From the NCBI GenBank assembly GCA_036404275.1, contig DASXAM010000089.1, positions 1-7,878 of the forward strand: DNA of 7,878 nucleotides, in the 5' to 3' direction. Of the stretch, positions 1 to 6,507 are shown piece by piece. The stretch is from AP-15 sp036404275. Its GTDB lineage: Bacteria; Pseudomonadota; Alphaproteobacteria; ATCC43930; CGMCC-115725. Under the pieces are notes generated by a model. The model was not told the origin of the DNA, did not search any database, and was given only the letters and a program-made list of their open reading frames with translations. Numbering within the stretch: position 1 is the stretch's first letter; the number at the start of each line of letters is the position of its first letter. Made by a program: the position numbers and the translations under genes.

Positions 1-2687
1 GTCGCCAGGCCGAAGAACAACGGCAGCAGCGCGCCGCAGATCGACATCGGCACGCTGACCAGGATCACCAGCGGGTCGCGCAGGCTTTCGAATTGCGCGG
101 CCAGGACAAGGAAAATGATGATCAGCGCAAAGACGAAGGTGATCGCGAGCTGGTTCCCCTCCTTTACGTAGAGGCGGGTGTCGGACAGGTAATCGTGGCT
201 GAAGCCGAGCGGCAGGCCTTTAACCTGCTGCTCGAGAAAATCGACCGCCTGGCCGGTCGTGACGCCGGGCATCGGCACCGCCTGAAAGGTCGCCGAGTTC
301 AACTGGTTGTACTGGGTCAGCGCGTTGGGCTCGGTCTCGAGTTTGAGCGAGACGAGGTTCGACAACGGCACCGGCTGTCCTGCGGCGCTCTTGACGTAGT
401 ATTGCGCCAAGGTCTCGGGTGTCAGCCGGTTGGTCCGCGGCACCTGCGGGATCACCTCGTAGGAGCGGCCGGCGAGGTTGAACCGGTTGACGTAGTTCTC
501 GCCGACGAGCAACGCCAGGGTGTTGCCGATCGACTGCATCGTGACGCCGAGCTCGTTCGCCTTGGAGCGGTCGATCTGGACTTTTATGACCGGCTGGTTG
601 AAATCGAGATCGCTGTCGACAACGATAAAGAGGCCGCTTTTGCGCGCGGCCGCTTTAATCTTTTCCATCGCCTTGTAGATCGTCTCGAAGTCGCCCGGCG
701 AGTAGATCACCATCTGGATCGGCAGGCCGCCGATCGTCGCCGGCAACGGCGGCAGCGAAAAGACAAAGGCGCTCAGCCCCTCGACCACGCTGACCTTGCG
801 CTGCATCAGCGGCTTCAATTGCTGGGCGGTGCGGGTCCGCTCATCCCACGGCTTCAAGATGACGCCGGCGATCCCCTGGTTGGGCCCGAACCGACCGTTG
901 ACGATAAAGCGCAGATAAGTCTCGGGGAACGAGGTGAATGCCTTGTCGAGCTCGCCGTTGTAAGATTCGGCATAATCCAGATTCGAATATTGCGGCGCCT
1001 TGGTCAGCGCAAACAGCACACCTTGGTCCTCTTCGGGAGCCAGCTCGGCTTTGGTGTGCAAATACATAAAGGCGATGCTGGCAAAAACGGCACAGGCGAA
1101 GAGCGCGGTCACCGGACGGTAGTCGAGCGAGCGCTCGAGCTTTCGGCCGTACCAATCGGCAAGCCCGTGAAAGACGCGGTCGACGATCCGGACAAACCGC
1201 CCGTGCAGCATCTCGCGCGACAGCAAAAGCGAGCACATCATCGGCGACAAGGTCACCGCGACGACGCCCGAGATGATGACCGCACCGGCGAGCGTAAACG
1301 CGAATTCGCGGAAGAGCGCCCCGGTCACCCCGCCCAAAAAGCCGATCGGCGCATAGACGGCCGCCAAGGTCAGCGTCATCGAGATGACCGGACTTGCGAT
1401 CTCGCGCGCGCCGATCAAGGCCGCCTGCGCCGGGGTGCGGCCCTCTTCGATATGGCGGTAGACGTTCTCGACGACGACGATCGCGTCATCGACGACGAGC
1501 CCGATCGCCAGCACCATCGCGAGCAAGGTCAACAGGTTAAGGCTGAACCCGAAGGCCGCCATCAGCGTCCCGGCGCCGACCAGGGAGAGCGGGATCGTGA
1601 CGATCGGGATCGCCACCGCGCGCAAGCTGCCGAGAAAGAGAAAGATCACCAGGACGACGATGACGACCGCCGCTCCGAGAGAGAACTGCACCTCGTCGAT
1701 CGAGGCCTGGATAAATTTCGTAGAGTCGTAGGCGACTTGCATCGTCACCGAAGGCGGCAGGTTGCGCTGGATTTCGGGCAGGATGCCGCGCACTCCCTTG
1801 ACGATGGTCAGCGGGTTGCCGGTCGGCGTCGCCTGAATGCCGATAAAGACCGCATGCTGGCCGTTCATCATGACGCTCGAGGTCCAGCTCTGCGCGGCCA
1901 AATCGATCGTGGCGATGTCCTCCATGCGCACGACCGCGCCATTCTGCGATTTGACGACCATGCGCTTGAACTGGCCGACATCGTCGAGCCCGGTATTGGC
2001 GCTGACATTGGTGACGGTGAAATAGCCTTTCACCTGGCCCGGAGCGGATTGATAGTTGTTCGCCTGGATCGCGGCCGCGACGTCGTTGGCGGAAATGCCG
2101 CGCGCCGCCATCCTGAGCGGGTCGAGCCATAGCCGCATAGCAAAGATCTGGCCGCCCAGAATATCGGCCGAGGCCACGCCCGGCACGGTGACGAGCAAGG
2201 GCTGCACCACTCGCGTCAGGTAATCGGAGACCGCGGCGCTCGACAATTCCTTACTCGAAAAGCCGATATACATGACCGCCGTGGTCTGGCCGGTGGCCTT
2301 GACGATGATCGGGTCCTGCGCTTGGGTCGGGATCAGATATTTTACCTGCTGCACCTTGGCCATGACCTCGGTCAAGGCCTGGTCCGGATCGAAGTCGAGC
2401 CGGATATAGGCGGTGATCGTGCTCGTCCCCTGGATCGAGTTCGAGGTCAGGTAATCGATCCCTTCGGCGGTCGCGATCGCCTGCGCCAGCGGCTGGGTGA
2501 TGAACCCCTGTATCAGATCGGGCGAGGCGCCGGGATAGATCGTCGTCACCGTGATCGTCGTGTTCGACAATTTCGGGTATTGCCGGATCGGCAGCCCCAT
2601 CATCGCCCGCAGTCCGAGCAGCAGGATCAACAGGCTGACGACCAGCGCCAGCACCGGGCGACGCACAAACAGATCGGTGAACGACAT
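1..2687 (-). CDS. RND multidrug efflux transporter, inner-membrane subunit (MexW/MexI-like, HAE1 family), 3' end outside window
   Basis: An open frame of 895 codons runs from an ATG at 2687 to the window edge, so the C-terminal part (about 150 residues by family length) is missing. The protein is an inner-membrane proton/drug antiporter that would pump substrates through a trimeric AcrAB-TolC-type complex. The start MSFTDLFVRRPVLALVVS followed by LPIRQYP, and the motifs YPGASPDLIQGF, QPLAQAIATAEGIDYL and TQAQDP, are typical of the MexW/MexI branch. TM1 is at about residues 11-29. Periplasmic porter segments follow, then TM2-TM4 at about 336-407. The proton-relay aspartate pair is intact at D400-D401 in GLVVDDAIVVVENV. 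The second half repeats the fold, with AAQFESLRDP near the truncation. The relay lysine expected in TM10 lies outside the window. The start lies 26 bases after the stop of the membrane-fusion gene, with a weak AGG nine bases before the ATG. Family assignment is firm; substrates cannot be told. Confidence 0.97.
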   Translation of the reverse strand, partial: MSFTDLFVRRPVLALVVSLLILLLGLRAMMGLPIRQYPKLSNTTITVTTIYPGASPDLIQGFITQPLAQAIATAEGIDYLTSNSIQGTSTITAYIRLDFDPDQALTEVMAKVQQVKYLIPTQAQDPIIVKATGQTTAVMYIGFSSKELSSAAVSDYLTRVVQPLLVTVPGVASADILGGQIFAMRLWLDPLRMAARGISANDVAAAIQANNYQSAPGQVKGYFTVTNVSANTGLDDVGQFKRMVVKSQNGAVVRMEDIATIDLAAQSWTSSVMMNGQHAVFIGIQATPTGNPLTIVKGVRGILPEIQRNLPPSVTMQVAYDSTKFIQASIDEVQFSLGAAVVIVVLVIFLFLGSLRAVAIPIVTIPLSLVGAGTLMAAFGFSLNLLTLLAMVLAIGLVVDDAIVVVENVYRHIEEGRTPAQAALIGAREIASPVISMTLTLAAVYAPIGFLGGVTGALFREFAFTLAGAVIISGVVAVTLSPMMCSLLLSREMLHGRFVRIVDRVFHGLADWYGRKLERSLDYRPVTALFACAVFASIAFMYLHTKAELAPEEDQGVLFALTKAPQYSNLDYAESYNGELDKAFTSFPETYLRFIVNGRFGPNQGIAGVILKPWDERTRTAQQLKPLMQRKVSVVEGLSAFVFSLPPLPATIGGLPIQMVIYSPGDFETIYKAMEKIKAAARKSGLFIVVDSDLDFNQPVIKVQIDRSKANELGVTMQSIGNTLALLVGENYVNRFNLAGRSYEVIPQVPRTNRLTPETLAQYYVKSAAGQPVPLSNLVSLKLETEPNALTQYNQLNSATFQAVPMPGVTTGQAVDFLEQQVKGLPLGFSHDYLSDTRLYVKEGNQLAITFVFALIIIFLVLAAQFESLRDPLVILVSVPMSICGALLPLFFGLA

Positions 2688-2713
2688 CGCGGCGTGCCTG
2701 CTTTAGCGGCGGC

Positions 2714-3940
2714 TCAATGCAAAGTCGGGTTTTGCGGCGGCTGCGGCGGCGGACGGCCGCTGATCGCGAGCACGGCGCCGTTCTGCACCTTGACCTGGCC
2801 GGCGGCGACGACACGCTCGCCGGGCTTCAGCCCGTTGAGGATCGCCACCTTGCCGTCCCAGCGATCGCCGGTCTTGACCGGGGTGCGCACCGCTTCGAGG
2901 ACCGGCTTGCCGTCGGCGCCCTTGCCTTTCGCCTTGATGACAAAGACGCTGTCGCCATAGAGCGTGTACTCGACCGCGGTCGCCGGCAAGACCATCGTGT
3001 CGGGCTGCGGCGGCAACACCACAGCAGCATTGACGAACATCCCCGGCAACAGCGCGTTGTCGGGGTTCGGCATCGTCGCCTGGACCTGGATCGTGCGCGT
3101 GTCCGAGCTCACTTGCGGCTCGATCGTCGTCAGCTTGGCCTTGAAGATACGCCCCGGATAGGCGTCTGAGGTGACGTTGACCTCCTGCCCGACCTTGATT
3201 TGCGGCCGCATCTGCGACGGCAACGTGAAATTGACGTAGAGCATCGAAAGGTCGGTCAAGGTCACGATCGGAGCGCCCGGGTTCAGATATTGCCCGAGAT
3301 TGATCTGGCGCATGCCGAGCCGGCCGTCGAACGGCGCGCGAATCAGCTTTTGCGCGATGACGGCTTTGGTCTTGGCGATCTGCGCATTGGCCTGGTCGAG
3401 CTGGCTGCGGTTCTGGTCCACCGTCTCTTGCGGTGTGAACTGGCGTTTGACCAGTGTCTGCGACCGCGCCAGCGTAATTTCGGCCAAGCGTGCCTGCGCC
3501 TCGTAATTGGCGAGGTCACCCAGATCGGGGGCGTCGTTCAATTGCACCAGAGGGTCGCCGGCTTTTACCGCCTGGCCCGGCTGAAAATAGATCTTGGTGA
3601 CGCGGCCGCCGACCTCGGGGTTGATCGTGACCTGATGCACTGCGACGAGCGAGCCGATGCCCGGCGCAAAACGCGGCAGCGCAGTGGTCTCGACCGTGGC
3701 CGCGCTGACCGCGACCGGCGGCGGCTTGTTGTGCGCGAAAAAATCGGCGATCGCGTGCTCGCGAAACCGGTTGAAGCCGTAAAGCCCGCCGAGGACCAGC
3801 GCCAGCAATAGCGCGACGATGACAAACCATCGCACCGTCTTTGGCCGCCCCGGCTCGGCGCGCCCACCACCGTCGCCGTGCCGCGCCCGGTGGGGGGTCA
3901 GCATCTCCGCCCGGATATCGGGCGCCTGATCGCCGTCCAT
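2714..3940 (-). CDS. RND efflux periplasmic adaptor (membrane-fusion protein, HlyD/AcrA family)
   Basis: A 408-residue adaptor that would bridge the RND pump and an outer-membrane channel. A basic, Gly-rich cytoplasmic N-terminus is followed by one membrane anchor at about 36-54. There is no lipobox cysteine, so it is TM-anchored, unlike lipoprotein AcrA. The first lipoyl half is at about 97-135 (NPEVGGRVTKIYFQPGQAVKAGDPL), a short helical hairpin at about 140-195 and the second lipoyl half at about 199-230 (RAPFDGRLGMRQINLGQYL). The beta-barrel lies at about 233-310 and the membrane-proximal domain at about 311-395. The tail SGRPPPQPPQNP is proline-rich. The ATG at 3940 is chosen because GAGGGAG lies just before it and it follows the TetR stop by 17 bases. 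The frame stays open upstream to 4330, but that extension overlaps the TetR gene and reads as basic, Arg-rich nonsense. The cognate outer-membrane factor is not in the window; it may lie beyond the left edge or be a shared TolC/OprM. Confidence 0.95.
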   Translation of the reverse strand: MDGDQAPDIRAEMLTPHRARHGDGGGRAEPGRPKTVRWFVIVALLLALVLGGLYGFNRFREHAIADFFAHNKPPPVAVSAATVETTALPRFAPGIGSLVAVHQVTINPEVGGRVTKIYFQPGQAVKAGDPLVQLNDAPDLGDLANYEAQARLAEITLARSQTLVKRQFTPQETVDQNRSQLDQANAQIAKTKAVIAQKLIRAPFDGRLGMRQINLGQYLNPGAPIVTLTDLSMLYVNFTLPSQMRPQIKVGQEVNVTSDAYPGRIFKAKLTTIEPQVSSDTRTIQVQATMPNPDNALLPGMFVNAAVVLPPQPDTMVLPATAVEYTLYGDSVFVIKAKGKGADGKPVLEAVRTPVKTGDRWDGKVAILNGLKPGERVVAAGQVKVQNGAVLAISGRPPPQPPQNPTLH

Positions 3941-3957
3941 CGGCAAACTCCCTCGGG

Positions 3958-4647
3958 TTACGCGGGAATGGGCTCGACCGAATGATCTGCGCTGTCGAAC
4001 GCGGCGGCGATTGCCCGATCGGTCATGCCGATGCCGCGCAAAATAAAGCGGCTCGCCTCTTCGACGAGGGCGGCCGTCGTCCCCGGATAAGCGATGCAGG
4101 CGCGGCCCGGCAGAAAGACAAATGCCATCATCGCGGCGATGTGCTGGCCGAACCAGAAGCGATTGGCCGAAGCGATCGCGGCGCCGACGAGGTCGCCGGC
4201 CGCGGCGGCGGCTTCGAGCGAGGCGGCGAACAGCGGATGGACCCGCTCGAACACGTGCTCGAACAATTCGCGCGCATATTCGCCGTCGTCGAGAAAGCTG
4301 TGCAGGACGAGGCGCAGCCTGGTCTCGCACTCGGCCCGCTCGACCATGCCGCCGAGCACGAAATACCCGACCATGAACTGGACCATATGGACGAGCGTGG
4401 CGCTCGACGGCTCCAAGGTCGCGAGCTTTTCGAGCGCCGGGTCGCCTTCGCAGCCGAGCGCCAATATCTCGCCGTAGAGGTGCTTTTTGCTCGGAAAATG
4501 CCGGAACAGCAGCGCCTCGGAAATCCCCGCCGCCTCGGCCAATTCCTTGGTCGTGGTCCCGGCAAAGCCCTTCTTTGCAAATAACGGCACCGCCGCCTGC
4601 ACGATCGCCTTGCGCCGCTCGTCGCTATCCAGTCGCACCGCCGCCAT
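3958..4647 (-). CDS. TetR/AcrR-family transcriptional repressor of the efflux operon
   Basis: A 229-residue one-component regulator. The N-terminal TetR DNA-binding domain spans about residues 10-58: RRKAIVQAAVPLFAKKGF, then the helix-turn-helix TTTKELAEAAGISEALLFRH and the family-typical FPSKKHLY. The rest (about 60-229) is an all-helical ligand-binding and dimer domain, which is variable in this family and gives no ligand. It is the first gene of a tight cluster with the adaptor (17-base gap) and RND pump, so it most likely represses the cluster and itself and is released by a pump substrate. I chose the ATG at 4647. A GTG at 4668 in the same frame would add seven residues (VLTCAAV), but it lies inside the palindromic operator and upstream of the transcription start predicted here. 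The ATG has no Shine-Dalgarno sequence. Family is firm, target is inferred from context. Confidence 0.92.
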   Translation of the reverse strand: MAAVRLDSDERRKAIVQAAVPLFAKKGFAGTTTKELAEAAGISEALLFRHFPSKKHLYGEILALGCEGDPALEKLATLEPSSATLVHMVQFMVGYFVLGGMVERAECETRLRLVLHSFLDDGEYARELFEHVFERVHPLFAASLEAAAAAGDLVGAAIASANRFWFGQHIAAMMAFVFLPGRACIAYPGTTAALVEEASRFILRGIGMTDRAIAAAFDSADHSVEPIPA

Positions 4648-4657
4648 AACGGCCGCG

Positions 4658-4686
4658 CAAGTAAGCACTTACTAACCACGTGTCAA
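4658..4686 (-). promoter_or_regulatory. Probable promoter of the TetR-adaptor-RND operon
   Basis: On the minus strand an exact TTGACA (4681-4686) is followed after 17 bases by TACTTG (4658-4663), a poor -10 with only the first TA matching the consensus. Transcription would begin near 4651, only a few bases before the ATG at 4647. The exact -35, correct spacing and the operator placed within it support the call. The weak -10 limits confidence. Confidence 0.5.
4660..4673. promoter_or_regulatory. Palindromic operator, probable TetR binding site
   Basis: A perfect palindrome, AGTAAG-CA-CTTACT, with 6-bp arms and a 2-base spacer, starts 13 bases upstream of the TetR ATG. Two-fold symmetric sites of about this length are the usual TetR-family target. 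It lies between the predicted -35 hexamer (4681-4686) and the weak -10 (4658-4663) and overlaps the latter, so a bound dimer would block RNA polymerase. No second copy was noticed elsewhere in the window. Binding is inferred, not shown. Confidence 0.7.
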
Positions 4687-4721
4687 GCATCAACTGCAGA
4701 GCCTGCCGCGCTTCGCCGCAG

Positions 4722-4813
4722 CGGATCGCAAAAGGGCATGACTGGCGGCAAGCGAGCCCACGTCCCGGCCACCCACGATCGTATCGGCTCATGCCGCTCT
4801 TTTGCGAAATCCG
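4722..4813. repeat. Long imperfect palindrome (RPE/REP-like intergenic element), possible terminator region
   Basis: Three consecutive arms pair in order. CGGAT (4722-4726) pairs with ATCCG (4809-4813), CGCAAAAG (4727-4734) with CTTTTGCG (4799-4806), and GGCATGA (4735-4741) with TCATGCC (4789-4795). That is 20 perfect base pairs, with a 2-base and a 3-base bulge on the right side only and a 47-base central part. It starts two bases beyond the stop of the hydrolase gene, so it would form a large hairpin at that transcript's 3' end. There is no T-run, so it is not a classical intrinsic terminator. Bulged extragenic palindromes with GCATGA-like arms are common in Hyphomicrobiales genomes; this membership is from memory and untested. 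Confidence 0.6.
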
Positions 4814-4815
4814 GT

Positions 4816-5913
4816 TTATGGCGCGGTGATCGCGAAGAATGTCCGCGCCAAGTCAGCGGTCTTTGCCTCCACGGCGGCGCGGTCGACCCCAGGTGGATCG
4901 TTGCAGACTTGAGGCAGGTCGGTGCGGCCGGCTTCCAGGCACAATCCCGTGAACACCATATGACCGGTCGGCGCCGGGAATATCGTCAACTGGGCGTGCG
5001 GGATTTTCGCGGCGAATAACTCGGCGTTCCTCTTGACCGGCACAATTTCGTCGGCGTCGCCAGCGACGATCGCGACCGGAATGTCGATATGGGCAAGGCT
5101 ATCCGGGAGGAACGCGTCAGCCAGGCCAGGCGCCATTGCGAACACGGCGCGCACGCGAGAATCGCGATAGGAACGCACCTCCTCGCTGGCCGCGCGGTAT
5201 CCCAAATCGCTTTTTGTCATGGCGCCGACTCGGGCGGCAAGATCGGGAAATTCCGGCGGTGCTGCACACTGTCGGTCGGTTTGCGGCGCAGCGCAGGCGG
5301 CGCGGAAATGCGCCCGAGAGCTGACGCCTCCGGCAAGCTCAATGACCGAGTAGCCGCCAGCCGAGTGGCCCGCGGCGCCGATCCGCCGCGCATCGATACG
5401 CGGGCCGAATATCGGGTCTTTGAGCATCTCGTCGATGACCACGGAAAGGTCGCGCGCCCGGAGCCACCATAATGTGGCGCCTGGCACCGTGTTGCCGTCG
5501 ATCGCGTTATTGCCGGGGTGATTGACCGCCGCGGTGATAAAGCCGCGCGCGGCCAGCGCCCTGCCGAGCCAAGCCATATTCGCGGCTGTCGCCCCAAAGC
5601 CATGAGACAGAACGATCAGCGGAAATTTTTCCGGCGTCGCCACGATTGGAGCATCGACGGCCACCGGGCCGATGTCGAAATAAGCCCTACCCGGCGGGCC
5701 GACCGGCTTCGGCTTTTCCTGTGCCTCGGCCGCGGCCGGATACCAAATCAGTGTTGCCAGCGCGTGCTTTGGGTCCTGGCGCCAGTCGTAGGGCTCCGCC
5801 GGCACAAAGGCCCGCCGCGCTATCCCGACCTTGAACGGCGGCGATGTCTCCGGCTCCGCTGCTTGCGCCCCGCCGAACCACAACAACGCTGCCAAGACGG
5901 CCACATACCGCAT
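4816..5913 (-). CDS. Secreted alpha/beta hydrolase, predicted dienelactone hydrolase family (COG4188-like)
   Basis: A 365-residue hydrolase probably acting on ester substrates in the periplasm. The signal peptide is MRYVAVLAALLWFGGAQA, with cleavage likely before AEPET. After the motif LATLIWYPA comes the oxyanion-hole segment VLSHGFG (about 101-107). The nucleophile elbow GHSAGG has Ser184, the acid is probably Asp288 in GDADEIVP, and the base is His318 in PTGHMVF, so the triad is complete. Cysteines at about 207, 216, 325 and 337 could form two disulfides after export. The ATG at 5913 is chosen because it has a strong AGGAGGAG just upstream and begins the signal peptide. The frame is open back to 6045, but that adds 44 residues without signal character. 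It stands alone, transcribed toward the efflux cluster. The substrate is unknown; related families include dienelactone hydrolases, PAF-acetylhydrolase-like esterases and polyester-cleaving enzymes. Confidence 0.9.
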   Translation of the reverse strand: MRYVAVLAALLWFGGAQAAEPETSPPFKVGIARRAFVPAEPYDWRQDPKHALATLIWYPAAAEAQEKPKPVGPPGRAYFDIGPVAVDAPIVATPEKFPLIVLSHGFGATAANMAWLGRALAARGFITAAVNHPGNNAIDGNTVPGATLWWLRARDLSVVIDEMLKDPIFGPRIDARRIGAAGHSAGGYSVIELAGGVSSRAHFRAACAAPQTDRQCAAPPEFPDLAARVGAMTKSDLGYRAASEEVRSYRDSRVRAVFAMAPGLADAFLPDSLAHIDIPVAIVAGDADEIVPVKRNAELFAAKIPHAQLTIFPAPTGHMVFTGLCLEAGRTDLPQVCNDPPGVDRAAVEAKTADLARTFFAITAP

Positions 5914-6015
5914 CGCTCTCCTCCTACACGCGTTTGGCCGGAAGCTGCGGTTGCCGAGCCTTGTGGCGATGCCGGCTGCAGCCGCCTGCACCGACTCCCA
6001 TTCGAATTCCACGCC

Positions 6016-6045
6016 GTCATATGAGCGGCGCCGAGCGCATGCCAA
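6016..6045 (-). promoter_or_regulatory. Candidate promoter of the secreted hydrolase
   Basis: On the minus strand TTGGCA (6040-6045, 5 of 6 to the -35 consensus) is followed after 18 bases by TATGAC (6016-6021, 4 of 6 to the -10 consensus). It would give a leader of about 95 bases before the ATG at 5913. It is the best match I found upstream of the gene, but a match this good could arise by chance. Confidence 0.35.
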
Positions 6046-6159
6046 TCACCGCTCGCGTTGCACCGCGGCGCGTTCGAGATTGAGCGCGAGCAGGCGGGCG
6101 AGCATCAGCCCGGGCTTCAGCCTGTCGGGTTCGTTGCAGGCCCATTTGAGCCAGCGCAG
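6046..6159 (-). pseudogene. Possible 3' remnant of an unidentified gene
   Basis: Between an in-frame TAA (6160-6162) and a TGA (6046-6048) the minus strand encodes about 37 residues with strongly G/C-ending codons and natural composition: LRWLKWACNEPDRLKPG, then LMLARLLALNLERAAVQRER. There is no start codon at the left end. A one-base shift near 6160 joins it to another coding-like stretch upstream (about 6159-6233, with VELAVERRLQRGRLIF). This pattern fits the decayed end of a frameshifted gene. I do not recognise the family. The plus strand of the same segment also has G/C-ending codons, so the strand is uncertain. Confidence 0.25.
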
Positions 6160-6305
6160 TTAGATGGCTGCCGGAAGATGAGGCGGCCGCGTTGCAGGCG
6201 GCGTTCCACCGCGAGCTCGACCGGCTTTATCCAGCTTCGGCGCCGGAGACCGGCTTAGCTTCTCGAACATTTTCGGCTTATTGATCGAAAAGGAATTGCG
6301 CCCAT

Positions 6306-6344
6306 CTGACCGACCGATCGCTTCGGTCAGGAGACCTCTTTTTT
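6306..6344 (+). terminator. Terminator-like hairpin with T-run
   Basis: CTGACCGA (6306-6313) pairs perfectly with TCGGTCAG (6323-6330) around a 9-base loop, and six T residues follow at 6339-6344. The 8-base gap between stem and T-run is longer than usual. A smaller stem GGTC/GACC (6325-6336) ends nearer the T-run and may be the working form. No plus-strand gene was recognised upstream that it would terminate. Confidence 0.45.
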
Positions 6345-6377
6345 GCCTGCCTTGAAGGCTGTCGCACGAGTTGTTCG

Positions 6378-6418
6378 GCTCGCGCCGCGTGTGGTGGCGG
6401 CGCAATCTCGGCGCGAGC
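6378..6418. repeat. 10-bp perfect inverted repeat downstream of the DUF1906 gene
   Basis: GCTCGCGCCG (6378-6387) is the exact reverse complement of CGGCGCGAGC (6409-6418), separated by 21 bases. It lies about 90-130 bases past the stop of the minus-strand DUF1906 gene and could form a 3' hairpin of that transcript. No T-run follows on the minus strand, so a terminator role is only a guess. Confidence 0.4.
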
Positions 6419-6507
6419 TTGGCTGCAAATCTGCTGTATCATCAGCCATAGACGAACTGCGCGCACAACCCTCGATTGCCGTCAGCGGGGTCATCGGCGG
6501 CGCAGGG

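Larger units (their letters stand above)
5914..6507. other. Intergenic stretch without a convincing intact gene
   Basis: These 594 bases separate the hydrolase from the DUF1906 gene. Both strands have only short open frames (about 60-110 residues), Arg/Pro-rich and without recognisable motifs. What can be supported is listed separately: a candidate hydrolase promoter, a possible coding remnant on the minus strand, a hairpin plus T-run on the plus strand, and a 10-bp inverted repeat. The segment around 6262-6300 is AT-richer than its surroundings. No tRNA or insertion-sequence end was recognised. Confidence 0.6.

Noticed and set aside
93..2132. 679-residue open frame on the plus strand opposite the RND gene
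   Set aside because: Its product is a run of Arg, Asp, Gln and His without domains, and it lies exactly antisense to a well-conserved transporter frame. It is the expected mirror of G/C-rich third positions on the other strand.
3941..4330. 130-residue N-terminal extension of the adaptor protein
   Set aside because: It overlaps the TetR coding sequence, reads as Arg-rich low-complexity residues, and the ATG at 3940 has a proper ribosome binding site and a normal adaptor N-terminus.
4648..4668. GTG start adding seven residues to TetR
   Set aside because: The GTG lies inside the palindromic operator and upstream of the predicted transcription start; the added residues are not part of the TetR domain.
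5914..6045. 44-residue extension of the hydrolase upstream of the signal peptide
   Set aside because: A signal peptide must be N-terminal, and the internal ATG at 5913 has a strong AGGAGGAG.
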